From Chitinophagaceae bacterium (GTDB lineage: Bacteria; Bacteroidota; Bacteroidia; Chitinophagales; Chitinophagaceae): a DNA stretch of 8,001 nt. Below, in pieces: positions 1-7,191 of the stretch. Where the stretch lies: contig JAOQAL010000424.1 in NCBI GenBank assembly GCA_025963615.1, forward strand, positions 1 through 8,001. The letters run 5' to 3'. Positions within the stretch are counted from its first letter, which is position 1. Every line of letters begins with the position of its first letter. The notes beneath the pieces were generated by a model. It saw only the letters and a program-made list of their open reading frames with translations. It was not told the DNA's origin and ran no database searches. Both the position numbers and the translations under genes were made by a program.

Positions 1-153
1 AAACAGTGGATTTTGCACAGTTAATAACGCAAAAACGGGAATAATAGTGTGTCGGTCGACATTGGGGAAGCATTGAGGATCAGGCGGGTAAATTTAAAAG
101 ATGGGGAGAGCTTTGTATATTTATGAATTGTATGCCCTTATTAAAAGCTGACT
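1..153. other. Left-edge region upstream of the DinB-like gene
   Basis: No gene can be supported here. One plus-strand frame is open from the window edge to a TAA at 42-44 and could be the last 13 codons of a gene lying to the left, but it is too short to judge. The minus strand also has a short frame open to the edge (ATG near 77). The right half is AT-rich and holds a possible promoter for the DinB-like gene. No repeat or RNA gene was seen. Confidence 0.4.
93..123 (+). promoter_or_regulatory. Possible Bacteroidota-type promoter for the DinB-like gene
   Basis: TTTA at 93-96 and TATATTTA at 116-123 are separated by 19 bases. This resembles the -33 TTTG and -7 TAnnTTTG elements of Bacteroidota, each with one mismatch at the final G. 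The ATG lies 30 bases downstream, giving a short leader. In AT-rich DNA such matches arise by chance, so this is only a candidate. Confidence 0.3.
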
Positions 154-606
154 ATGTTGATTGAGACTTTAAAACTATTATTTAAAAGAGACCTTAACAA
201 ACTGAAGACTGAAATAGCATCATACCAAAGCGAAGAAAAACTTTGGCATATTGAAAAGACTATCGCAAATTCTGGAGGCAATCTTTGTTTACATTTAATC
301 GGAAACCTTAACAACTATATTGGAGCAGAAATCGGGAAGTCAAATTATATCCGGAACCGGGAACTTGAGTTTTCGTTAAAAGATATTCCCCAGGCGGAAT
401 TAATAAAAAAAATTGAGAGTACCATTATTGTTGTGGATGCATCGCTTGATAAAATAAGCGATGAGGACATGGAACATGAATATCCCTTATTGGTTTTTGA
501 TAAGAAAACATCAACCGGTTATCTATTAGTACATCTCGCGACACATTTAACCTATCATCTCGGGCAGATTAATTATCATAGACGATTATTAGACACCAAG
601 GATTGA
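154..606 (+). CDS. DinB/DUF1572 family putative metal-dependent protein
   Basis: A 150-residue protein of the DinB/YfiT-like four-helix-bundle superfamily, closest in style to DUF1572. Members bind a divalent metal through three histidines, and some are thiol transferases or hydrolases, but most have no known reaction. Here the likely triad is H47 in the NLCLHLIGNL stretch plus an HxxxH pair near the C-terminus (H131 and H135 in HLATHLTYHLGQ); H127 and H142 are further histidines nearby. The length fits the family. There is no signal peptide or membrane segment, so it should be cytoplasmic. The ATG at 154 is the first start after an in-frame TAA at 142-144. Histidine placement supports the family well; the substrate is unknown. 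Confidence 0.82.
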   Translation: MLIETLKLLFKRDLNKLKTEIASYQSEEKLWHIEKTIANSGGNLCLHLIGNLNNYIGAEIGKSNYIRNRELEFSLKDIPQAELIKKIESTIIVVDASLDKISDEDMEHEYPLLVFDKKTSTGYLLVHLATHLTYHLGQINYHRRLLDTKD

Positions 607-667
607 AAAACTAAATTTCCGGATATGGATTTCCGCAAAACCAGTAAGCAACCATAAACCAGCTAAT

Positions 668-1096
668 ATGAGATTTGATTTCGCAGACCAGATCAGACAA
701 AAAACAGATAATGAACTTAATGATATATTCATTAATGCCGGCGATTATAATCCTGAATTTGTAAGGCTCGCAGAGGAGGAATTGAAAATAAGGAATATCG
801 ACATGGATACATCGAAACAAGTGAAGGAAAAGATCGTGCAAACAGAAAAAATACATTTGTCTGAAGGTAAAGCCGGAAGCCCGCTTTATATTTTCCTGTG
901 CTTTGTTCTTGCATTGCTGGGCGGGTTCCTTGGTATTTATGCGGGTTATATTTATAGTCAATCCAAAACAAAGACTAATGAAGGAGAAGAATTTTATGTT
1001 TATAATGAAAACACCAGGCAACTTGGTACAACGATGATGTGGTTGGGAATCGCAGTTTTTGTTTTTTTCTTACTTCGCCGTATAATTACCTCATAA
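668..1096 (+). CDS. Small membrane protein with two transmembrane helices
   Basis: An unrecognised protein of 142 residues. The first 50 residues are soluble and charged. Residues 12-44 have the pattern 'TDxEL...Y.PE....[10 protein letters not shown]', which resembles a short helical N-terminal module seen on many small Bacteroidota membrane proteins. Two hydrophobic segments follow, at about residues 72-96 (with a GG...G motif) and 122-137, separated by a polar loop of roughly 25 residues. The C-terminus is short and basic (RR). There is no signal peptide, so the N-terminal module is probably cytoplasmic. It lies 61 bases after the DinB-like gene on the same strand. An overlapping antisense frame at 611-1021 is judged a shadow, because only the plus frame gives a coherent topology. 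Function is unknown. Confidence 0.75.
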   Translation: MRFDFADQIRQKTDNELNDIFINAGDYNPEFVRLAEEELKIRNIDMDTSKQVKEKIVQTEKIHLSEGKAGSPLYIFLCFVLALLGGFLGIYAGYIYSQSKTKTNEGEEFYVYNENTRQLGTTMMWLGIAVFVFFLLRRIITS

Positions 1097-1139
1097 AATT
1101 GTAAACTATTTAACCTGTGAATTTAAATTTCTGAATAGA

Positions 1140-1718
1140 ATGCCGGAAAAAGTGAAAATCCTGAAAACAGAGGTCCTTTCTGATAATTGGTACACCCTGA
1201 GAAAAATAACCTATCAATATTTAAACAAGGACGGTGCGTCTGAAACTCAAACAAGGGAAGCTTATGACCGCGGGAATGGCGCCACCATCCTGCTTTATAA
1301 TAAAGAACAGGGTATGGTAATTCTTACACGGCAATTCCGTTTGCCAACATTTGTAAATGGCAATAAGACCGGGATGCTTATTGAAGCCTGTGCAGGTCTG
1401 CTGGACAAAGACAACCCGGAAGATTGCATCCGTCGCGAGACCGAGGAAGAGACCGGGTATAGAATTACCGGTGTCCGCAAAATATTTGAAGCTTATATGT
1501 CACCTGGATCTGTGACAGAAATTTTATACTTTTTTATTGCACGATATGATAAGTCCATGAAAATTCATGAAGGCGGCGGTATAGAACACGAACAGGAGAA
1601 CATTGAAGTGTTGGAAATGCCAATCAAAAAGGCCATGGAAATGATTGATACCGGTGAAATAAAAGACGGGAAAACAATTATGCTGCTCCAATATGTAAAG
1701 CTGCATAAGATTCTATAA
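1140..1718 (+). CDS. nudK: NudK-type Nudix hydrolase, GDP-mannose pyrophosphatase
   Basis: A 192-residue cytoplasmic Nudix hydrolase, close in length and pattern to Escherichia coli NudK (191 residues). That enzyme hydrolyses GDP-mannose to GMP and mannose 1-phosphate and also acts on other nucleoside diphosphate sugars. The Nudix core is at residues 85-107: the AG-LLD opening, then R99, E100, E103, E104 and G106 in the REx2EExG catalytic helix that binds Mg2+. As in NudK, the box opens with Ala-Gly and carries Asp where the classical box has its first Glu. Further NudK-like signatures are the MSPGSVTE loop (120-127), the GGG.E.E stretch followed by IEVLE (145-159) and GEIKDGKT near residues 172-179. 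The next gene starts 28 bases downstream and may share its transcript. Substrate assignment rests on these motifs, not on assay. Confidence 0.88.
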   Translation: MPEKVKILKTEVLSDNWYTLRKITYQYLNKDGASETQTREAYDRGNGATILLYNKEQGMVILTRQFRLPTFVNGNKTGMLIEACAGLLDKDNPEDCIRRETEEETGYRITGVRKIFEAYMSPGSVTEILYFFIARYDKSMKIHEGGGIEHEQENIEVLEMPIKKAMEMIDTGEIKDGKTIMLLQYVKLHKIL

Positions 1719-1746
1719 AACCAACTAAAAAAATGCGCCAAATCTA

Positions 1747-2301
1747 ATGGATCAGGAAACGCGTCAACACCTGGAAAACCTTCACAGGAATGACCGTGAT
1801 CAGCGTTATGCTTCTTTTCAATTTATTATCAGGCTTACCCAACAGCCTGTTGACTGGGCATATGAAAAATGGGATGATTTGTTAGCGCTGCTTAACAGTA
1901 AGGATAATCACGAACGGGCGATCGCGGCCCAGTTGCTGAGCAGCCTTGCTAAAAGCGATCCTGAACAAAGGATGCTGAACGATCTTGATAAATTAATGGC
2001 CGTAACAAAAGATGAGCGGTTTGTAACAGCAAGGCATTCCCTACAATCATTATGGCAGATAGGAATAGAAGGAGAAGCGCTCCGGAGGAATCTAATGGAT
2101 CGCCTGGGTAAACGGTTTGAAGAATGCATTACTGAAAAGAATTGCACGTTGATCCGTTATGATATTATTGAAGTATTCCGGAAGATATACAACCAGGTGC
2201 CAGATGACAAAATAAAAACCAAAGCCCTTTCGCTTATTGAAACAGAAGAAGATCAAAAGTATCGAAAGAAATATGCCGGCTTGTGGAAAAGCGTTTCCTG
2301 A
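1747..2301 (+). CDS. HEAT-repeat-like all-helical protein
   Basis: A 184-residue, highly charged protein predicted to be almost wholly alpha-helical, with no signal peptide or membrane segment. At least three segments have the spacing and residue pattern of HEAT/ARM-type helices: about 54-70 (HERAIAAQLLSSLAKS), 90-106 (RFVTARHSLQSLWQIG) and 134-149 (TLIRYDIIEVFRKIYN). Each is an Arg/Ala/Leu-rich second helix following an acidic turn, with about 36 to 44 residues between them. Such proteins usually act as binding scaffolds and no catalytic residue is evident. It begins 28 bases after nudK on the same strand and ends 79 bases before the convergent GH36 gene. A tiny frame (ATG at 1733, four codons) precedes it. 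The partner and role are unknown. Confidence 0.72.
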   Translation: MDQETRQHLENLHRNDRDQRYASFQFIIRLTQQPVDWAYEKWDDLLALLNSKDNHERAIAAQLLSSLAKSDPEQRMLNDLDKLMAVTKDERFVTARHSLQSLWQIGIEGEALRRNLMDRLGKRFEECITEKNCTLIRYDIIEVFRKIYNQVPDDKIKTKALSLIETEEDQKYRKKYAGLWKSVS

Positions 2302-2380
2302 TCTTAAATGGATTCACACGAATAATAACTTATACGGGTTTAAATTTTAGAAATCATTGCATGGCTGCCTGGAAATTCCA
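2302..2380. other. Convergent gap between the HEAT-like and GH36 genes
   Basis: This short AT-rich gap separates two genes that converge. A two-way terminator would be expected here, but no stem of useful length followed by a T-run was found on either strand. The only symmetric bit is GGAAATTCC near 2370, which is too tight to fold. Confidence 0.4.
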
Positions 2381-4621
2381 CTATTTAACTTCTACCACCT
2401 CCACAATAACACTGCTCCTCCTTGCATTCACATCCGGGTTAAAACCAATTGTCATCAGGTACTCACCGGAAAGTACCATGTCGGCCCCTAATGTTGATTG
2501 TGTGCCGGGATATAAATTGATTTCTTTGATGCTGTATTTCTTTTTCGGGTCTAAACCTTTTAAACGAACTGGTGTTTGCGATACGGTGGGGATCATATAG
2601 CGGTTGCCGGTTAGATAGGAAAATACAACGGCCCTGCTTTTATTTTCATTCACACACATCAAGGAAGCAAAAGGTTTTTCCCAGGGATTTACCAACCGGT
2701 ACAGATCACCATGCCAAACCACGTCACTGATAGATCTATAATTTACGACCGCCTGCTGACTGAATTGCAAATCTTTTTCGCTGAGTTTACTTACTACAAT
2801 GTCATAACCCATTTTACCCATCATGGCTACATCGGTTCTGAATTTAAGCGGGAGGCTGCTCCAGTCCGTTATATGATTGCAGGTAGCAATAGCCGGAAAG
2901 AAATACGAAGATTCCCACTGAATAAATATTCTTTCCAGTGGATCGGTATCGTCACTCGGCCAGAACTCTGTGAAATATTTTAATGCTTCATAATCTACGC
3001 GGCCGCCACCGCCGGAACAAAGCATCATCGGCACCTTCGGATATTTTGCACGGATTTTTTCCAGCACCTTATATAAACCTTTCACGTAATCAACGTACAA
3101 TTGCGTTTGCAGTTGGCCGGTTCTTTTAAGGTAGGCTGAGTTTGCATTAAATGTGACGGCATTGCAGTCCCACTTGATGAATGCGAGATCCGGATTTTTA
3201 ATGAACAGGGTATCGAGTATTCCATAAACAAAATTCTGAACTTCGGGATTACTGAGATCCAGCACCAATTGATTACGGAAATAATATTCCGGACGTTCGG
3301 GCTGACGAATGACCCAATCTCTGTGTTTTTCATATAACTCACTTTTAGGATTCACCATTTCAGGTTCTAACCAGATGCCAAATTTTAGTCCCGCGTCTTT
3401 AGCTTCCTTCACTAGGTAGCCAATTCCATGCGGCAGTTTGTTTACATTCTCCTGCCAGTCCCCTAACCCCGCACGGTCACTATTGCGTGGATATTTATTG
3501 CCAAACCATCCATCATCCAGCAAAAACATATCAACACCTAATTTTTTTCCATCTTTAAAAAGTCCCGCTAGTTTGTTTTCATCAAAATCAAAATAAGTAG
3601 CTTCCCAATTGTTCAGCAGGGTTAGCCTGGAACCTTCGCCATCCAGCAAGCGGTACTTCCTTGCCCAGTTGTGCAGGTTGCGACTGGCTTCGCCCTTACC
3701 ATGTTCTGTATAGGTGGTGATAAATGAAGGAGTTTTAAATTCCTGGTTTGGTTTCAACAAATATTCTGATGCATGCGGATTAATACCGGCAATCAAACGA
3801 AGGTTGTGGTAAGAGTCCATTTCTAAATCAATTTGAAAATTGCCTGACCAGCCCAAGGTGCCAAATAGCACCTTACCTTCATCTTCCGTTGAGGGTTTAT
3901 CGAATGACAGCATAAACGTGGGTGGCTGAAAAAGATTAGCCCGGGTACCCAGTTTTGAATCCAATACTTTGATCCCTGCCGTTAATAGCGTTTCTTCTGG
4001 TTTCATTTCCCTGGCCCAGGTACCGTGATAATGGGTGAGATAATAATCATCAGCGATAAAATAAAGGTTGGACGAGGCATATTTATTCAATGTGATGGGT
4101 TTCTTTTCTTTGTTCACAATGACCGTCCATTGCTCCATTACATTTTCCGCTGCATACACTTTATAATTGAGGGTTACTTCAACAGCATAAACAGGATCTT
4201 TCAATAATACCGTGGTTACACTGACATTCTCATCTTGTTTGCTGGTTTGATGACTGATATATTGCAGATCGAGGGACGTGTTACCATCGCCATGGGTAAT
4301 GCGGATGGCGGGTTCCACCAGGCTCCAGGACCCACTGGGTGTGTAGGCTGAGTTATAAATACCGGCATTATTTTCTTCCTGGCGGTATTGGCGGGGAATA
4401 GTTCCATAATCATTGCCAGGCCCCAACTTCCTGCCAAAATAAATAATCCCCAGGTGATTGTCTTTATCTACCTGCAGCACCAACGCGTTCTGGCTGGTTT
4501 CAATAGGGATTAATACATGCTGCCCGGCTAACCATGTTGAAAACAAAAAAGTGCAGAAAACTAAGAAAAGTGTATTCTGTTTTCCAGGAAAAAAAGGGGT
4601 GAAGATTATGGACATTCTCAT
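2381..4621 (-). CDS. Exported GH36 alpha-galactosidase
   Basis: A 746-residue glycoside hydrolase of family GH36, which releases terminal alpha-1,6-linked galactose from oligosaccharides such as melibiose and raffinose by a retaining mechanism. The length is typical of the family (about 720-750). An N-terminal beta-sandwich region covers about 35-330 and the catalytic TIM barrel about 335-650, followed by a C-terminal beta domain. Visible motifs are LLDDGWFG (367-374), GIWLEPEMVNP (415-425), the nucleophile D485 in FIKWDCN, CSGGGGR (535-541) and the acid/base Asp in PSDDTDP (D557 or D558). All catalytic parts are intact. Residues 15-33 form a signal peptide with probable cleavage after LAG, before Gln34. 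It has no lipobox, so a periplasmic or secreted soluble enzyme is expected, whereas many characterised GH36 enzymes are cytoplasmic. M3 (4615) is an alternative start. No SusC/SusD or transporter gene lies nearby. Galactosidase specificity is likely but other alpha-galactoside substrates are possible. Confidence 0.93.
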   Translation of the reverse strand: MRMSIIFTPFFPGKQNTLFLVFCTFLFSTWLAGQHVLIPIETSQNALVLQVDKDNHLGIIYFGRKLGPGNDYGTIPRQYRQEENNAGIYNSAYTPSGSWSLVEPAIRITHGDGNTSLDLQYISHQTSKQDENVSVTTVLLKDPVYAVEVTLNYKVYAAENVMEQWTVIVNKEKKPITLNKYASSNLYFIADDYYLTHYHGTWAREMKPEETLLTAGIKVLDSKLGTRANLFQPPTFMLSFDKPSTEDEGKVLFGTLGWSGNFQIDLEMDSYHNLRLIAGINPHASEYLLKPNQEFKTPSFITTYTEHGKGEASRNLHNWARKYRLLDGEGSRLTLLNNWEATYFDFDENKLAGLFKDGKKLGVDMFLLDDGWFGNKYPRNSDRAGLGDWQENVNKLPHGIGYLVKEAKDAGLKFGIWLEPEMVNPKSELYEKHRDWVIRQPERPEYYFRNQLVLDLSNPEVQNFVYGILDTLFIKNPDLAFIKWDCNAVTFNANSAYLKRTGQLQTQLYVDYVKGLYKVLEKIRAKYPKVPMMLCSGGGGRVDYEALKYFTEFWPSDDTDPLERIFIQWESSYFFPAIATCNHITDWSSLPLKFRTDVAMMGKMGYDIVVSKLSEKDLQFSQQAVVNYRSISDVVWHGDLYRLVNPWEKPFASLMCVNENKSRAVVFSYLTGNRYMIPTVSQTPVRLKGLDPKKKYSIKEINLYPGTQSTLGADMVLSGEYLMTIGFNPDVNARRSSVIVEVVEVK

Positions 4622-4811
4622 GGCAATAGTCAGGTTGATTAATAAATTATTGTTTGCTAAAGATACAGTTCTAAAGAATATTCAAATCGACATAGAAAAA
4701 ATTCTGATGATAATTATGCTATGAGTTTAAATCGTCTCAACTTTAGTTCTTCTGATTTATCTTTAACCAGGCCAAACAGGCACCCGCCACTACCATAAAC
4801 CATACTGTGAG
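4622..4811. other. Divergent intergenic region, GH36 gene / barrel gene
   Basis: This 190-base gap lies between the GH36 gene (leftward) and the frameshifted barrel gene (rightward). Besides the GH36 promoter candidate, a second TATCTTTA occurs on the plus strand at 4758-4765, about 47 bases before the barrel gene start, but no matching -33 element sits at the expected distance. The minus strand at 4811-4743 reads as a short hydrophobic peptide ending in KINQKN and a stop. It could be a remnant of a membrane protein's C-terminus, or chance. Confidence 0.4.
4658..4686 (-). promoter_or_regulatory. Possible promoter of the GH36 gene
   Basis: Read on the minus strand, TTTG (4686-4683) is followed after 17 bases by TATCTTTA (4665-4658). 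This matches the Bacteroidota -33 TTTG exactly and the -7 TAnnTTTG with one mismatch. The gene start lies 36 bases downstream. It is the best promoter-like match in the window, but it rests on sequence pattern alone. Confidence 0.38.
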
Positions 4812-5421
4812 ATGAACCCGGTAAAAATTTTCTTTCCTGCTTTATTCCTGCTGGCGATTAACGGTCGTTCACAGGAAAGCGATAAAGCCAGTACCGCGGA
4901 CATTTTTAAGGTAACTTTCTTTAATCCTGGGATAAGCTATGAAAAAGGAATCGGGAAGTTTCAAACTCTCTATGCGCAGGCTTTTTTGAATACATCTTTT
5001 TCATTGGGTTATTCAAGCTCCCCGGGGAACTACTTCAAGTTTATATTTTGACCCTGCCTTGATGTTACAATACCGCTATTACTATAATGCCGCGCGACGG
5101 GAGAAAAAAGGTAAACGGATCGCTATGAACAGCCTGAATTATTTAAGCCCCTTTTTTGAAACTGTTTTCTTCAAAAAGAGCACCTATACCTGGGAAGATG
5201 TTGAAACATATCGCCGTACGATAAATACAATTGGATTGGTCTGGGGAATGCAAAGAAATTATAACAGCCGGTTTAGTTTAGATTTTGAATCAGGGATAGG
5301 TTATCGTTTTGGAAAAATAACTTCTCAAAGTAGCAGCGGACAAATAAGTACCCGGACCGGGGGTGCGATGACCCTGATCATAAATATAAATTTAGGAATT
5401 TGGCTAAATAAGCGACAGTGA
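4812..5421 (+). pseudogene. Exported beta-barrel-like protein, frameshifted
   Basis: Two adjacent plus-strand frames together look like one exported protein. The first starts at 4812 with a signal peptide (MNPVKIFFPALFLLAINGRS, cleavage probably before Gln21) and runs 79 residues to a TGA at 5049-5051. The second is open through the same stretch and continues FDPALMLQYRYYY... to a TGA at 5419-5421. Removing one base within CCCCGGGG (5020-5027) joins them into about 202 residues, with the switch near residue 70-72. The joined protein alternates short amphipathic strands with Gly/aromatic residues (INTIGLVWGMQ, FDFESGIGYRFGK) and ends in a strand-like LIININLGIWLNK. That is typical of small outer-membrane beta-barrel proteins, DUF3575-like in style. 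As read it is probably non-functional, unless the extra base is a sequencing error. The exact family is uncertain. Confidence 0.68.
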
Positions 5422-5431
5422 AATACCTTTT
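5399..5431 (+). promoter_or_regulatory. Possible promoter of the PhyH-family gene
   Basis: TTTG at 5399-5402 is followed after 21 bases by TACCTTTT at 5424-5431, close to the Bacteroidota -33/-7 pattern. It overlaps the 3' end of the broken barrel gene and would give a leader of about 65 bases that includes the hairpin at 5466-5484. Weak evidence. Confidence 0.28.
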
Positions 5432-5465
5432 CGGACAAAGACTGTTTGTGAATGCAGGTCAAGTC

Positions 5466-5484
5466 ATGGCTGCTAACAGGCCAT
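5466..5484 (+). repeat. Short hairpin in the PhyH gene leader
   Basis: ATGGCTG (5466-5472) can pair with CAG-G-CCAT (5477-5484) around a CTAA loop, giving seven pairs with a single bulged G. No T-run follows, so it is a poor intrinsic terminator. It ends 19 bases before the PhyH-family ATG, where it could influence translation or simply be chance. Confidence 0.3.
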
Positions 5485-5503
5485 AATCCACTGTACAAAC
5501 TAC

Positions 5504-6235
5504 ATGAATGAAACCCGTATTTATAAAGACAAGATTCAACATGATGGTTTCGCCATCATTGACGATGTTTTTTCGATGCCGGAAGTTGATTCATTACTAC
5601 AGGCAATATCGCAGGTTGATACAACTAAACCAGCATTCCGGAAGACAAGTGACTTGTTTGCAATCCGTCAATTTTTAAAAGAAGTTCCGGAAACACAGGA
5701 TTTGATTTTTACCAATCGGTTTAAAGCGATCATTTCACAGCTTTTGGGTGACGATTATTTTACTGTAAAGTCAATTTATTTTGATAAGCCGGAACAATCA
5801 AACTGGTTTGTTGCTTATCACCAGGATTTGACAATTTCAGTAGCTGAAAAAATTGAGATGGCGGGTTTCAGTTCATGGACCGTGAAGCAAAATCAATTTG
5901 CGGTTCAACCACCTCGTGATACGTTAGAAAATAATTTTACCATCCGCATTCACCTGGATGATACAGACGAACACAATGGGGCATTAAAAGTTATTCCAAA
6001 ATCTCATTTAAAAGGAATTTACAGACCGGAGACGATCGACTGGTCAATTGAAAAAGAAACAATCTGCACCGTAAATAAAGGAGCTATCATGATTATGCGG
6101 CCCTTACTTCTTCATGCATCAAACAAAACGACCAATAACCATAAACGCAGGGTTATACATCTTGAGTTCAGTAATTGTTCTCTACCTGGCGGTTTGCAAT
6201 GGTCTGAGCTTAGGGCAGGGAAATCCATCGCTTGA
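5504..6235 (+). CDS. Phytanoyl-CoA dioxygenase (PhyH) family oxygenase
   Basis: A 243-residue cytoplasmic non-heme Fe(II)/2-oxoglutarate-dependent oxygenase of the PhyH family. These enzymes couple oxidation of 2-oxoglutarate to succinate with hydroxylation or a related oxidation of a small molecule. The iron triad is visible as H106 and D108 in YHQD and the distal H204 in LLLHASN. R215 follows H204 with the HX10R spacing expected for binding the 2-oxoglutarate carboxylate. The stretch HLDDTDEHNGALKVIPKSH (150-168) is the usual conserved core that precedes the distal His. Length is somewhat short but complete for bacterial members. There is no signal peptide or membrane segment. Its neighbours, a broken barrel gene and a convergent ThuA gene, give no hint of the substrate. 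The family call is secure; the substrate is unknown and phytanoyl-CoA itself is unlikely to be it. Confidence 0.9.
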   Translation: MNETRIYKDKIQHDGFAIIDDVFSMPEVDSLLQAISQVDTTKPAFRKTSDLFAIRQFLKEVPETQDLIFTNRFKAIISQLLGDDYFTVKSIYFDKPEQSNWFVAYHQDLTISVAEKIEMAGFSSWTVKQNQFAVQPPRDTLENNFTIRIHLDDTDEHNGALKVIPKSHLKGIYRPETIDWSIEKETICTVNKGAIMIMRPLLLHASNKTTNNHKRRVIHLEFSNCSLPGGLQWSELRAGKSIA

Positions 6236-6258
6236 TATTGAGTTGTCCTGTATTGAAC

Positions 6259-7104
6259 TTAGTCACTGGCCGCCGCCTTACCACCGCCCAACCACAACAA
6301 TCCATCAATAATAAACCGGTTCTGAATTTTATTATCAAACTGGAATGATAATTCTTTATTGGTCTTATGTTCGTAATCGATGTCGTTATGGCCCATGTTT
6401 ACGTAGATCATTTTATAATTCTTATTGCTCCAGGCAACAGGGTAGCAACCGCTATGCCATATTTCATAAGGTTTAGGTCCGGTGCCCAGCGGGAAACTGG
6501 CAGAGTCGATGGATAAAAGTATTTTGATATCGGGGTTCTTTTGCAAATCTTTTTCCCAGCTATACCATTCATTGGGTGAAGATTTAAATGTTTGAGGTAA
6601 CCGCCGGGTGGCAGGATGCTTTCCATCCTCAACCCGCAGAACAGCGGATGTGGGCCTCCAGGTATTTCCTTTGTATTGGCCGGCACCGATAAAAACATTG
6701 TGATACCAATCCCAATCCTGCGGGTAGGCGGAGGGTGTTAAAGCAAAACCGGCAAAATGAAATCCCATCCACGCACCGCCATTTTCCATATATTTTTTAA
6801 ATGCTTCCCGTTGTGCCGCTGCTTCCGGCCGGGTATCTAAAAACAGAACAACCTGGTAATGAGAAAGAAATTCTTCATTCAGGTTATTCCAGTCGCTGGT
6901 TGAATCATACGAAAAATTATACTTCGTTGCCATTTTGGGAAACCAACGGTTCGCTTCATGCACATAACTAATATGCGCCTGGTCATTTTTGGCCGTAAAA
7001 AAGGCAATGACCTTAAATGCGGGTTTATTGTTTTGAGCCCCGCCTTCAATAACCAGGCAAAAGAAAGTTATAACGATAACGGATAGTTTAAAGAATGCAT
7101 TCAT
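6259..7104 (-). CDS. Exported ThuA-domain protein
   Basis: A 281-residue protein made of a signal peptide (about 1-24, cleavage near GGAQ) and a single ThuA domain, which has a class I glutamine amidotransferase-like (flavodoxin-like) fold. Family features are the first strand FKVIAFFTAKNDQAHISYVHEANRWF (30-55), the VVLFLDTRPE strand (85-94), the GGAWMGFHFAGF turn (109-120), the HP.T..LP segment (163-170) and the late GHNDIDYEH stretch (238-246). The amidotransferase-type nucleophilic Cys is absent from the GFHF turn, as is usual in ThuA proteins. ThuA of rhizobia works with the dehydrogenase ThuB in trehalose use through a 3-keto sugar, and secreted homologues are common beside DUF1080 proteins in Bacteroidota. 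A role in periplasmic keto-sugar or glycoside processing is therefore inferred. It converges with the PhyH gene (23-base gap) and diverges from the membrane protein at 7300. Confidence 0.87.
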   Translation of the reverse strand: MNAFFKLSVIVITFFCLVIEGGAQNNKPAFKVIAFFTAKNDQAHISYVHEANRWFPKMATKYNFSYDSTSDWNNLNEEFLSHYQVVLFLDTRPEAAAQREAFKKYMENGGAWMGFHFAGFALTPSAYPQDWDWYHNVFIGAGQYKGNTWRPTSAVLRVEDGKHPATRRLPQTFKSSPNEWYSWEKDLQKNPDIKILLSIDSASFPLGTGPKPYEIWHSGCYPVAWSNKNYKMIYVNMGHNDIDYEHKTNKELSFQFDNKIQNRFIIDGLLWLGGGKAAASD

Positions 7105-7191
7105 GTTTTTATCTTATAAAATCAAAGAATGAATATATCATTGAATTCTGGTTTCGAAAAATATCAATTCCTGATCAATTTACTTTACGGA

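Noticed and set aside
611..1021. Minus-strand open frame of 136 codons opposite the small membrane protein gene
   Set aside because: The translation is rich in Cys, Phe and Ile with no coherent domain, while the plus strand gives a sensible soluble module plus two membrane helices. It is an antisense shadow.
1124..1131. TAAATTTC upstream of nudK as a -7 promoter element
   Set aside because: It would place the transcript start almost on the start codon, and no -33 element sits at the right distance.
2283..2600. Plus-strand open frame overlapping the ends of the HEAT-like and GH36 genes
   Set aside because: It lies mostly antisense to the GH36 C-terminal codons, whose frame is clearly genuine, and shows no domain.
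4458..4724. Plus-strand open frame opposite the GH36 signal peptide
   Set aside because: Most of it is antisense to GH36 codons, and its hydrophobic tail comes from AT-rich spacer. No homologous pattern was recognised.
5020..5027. CCCCGGGG as a phase-variation tract
   Set aside because: Runs of four bases are too short for typical slipped-strand phase variation; an indel or sequencing error is simpler.
6236..6258. Shared terminator between the convergent PhyH and ThuA genes
   Set aside because: The 23-base gap has no stem-loop or T-run on either strand.
6114..6311. Plus-strand frame inside the 3' end of the PhyH gene running into the ThuA gene
   Set aside because: It overlaps two well-supported genes in other frames and has low-complexity Pro/Thr content at its end.
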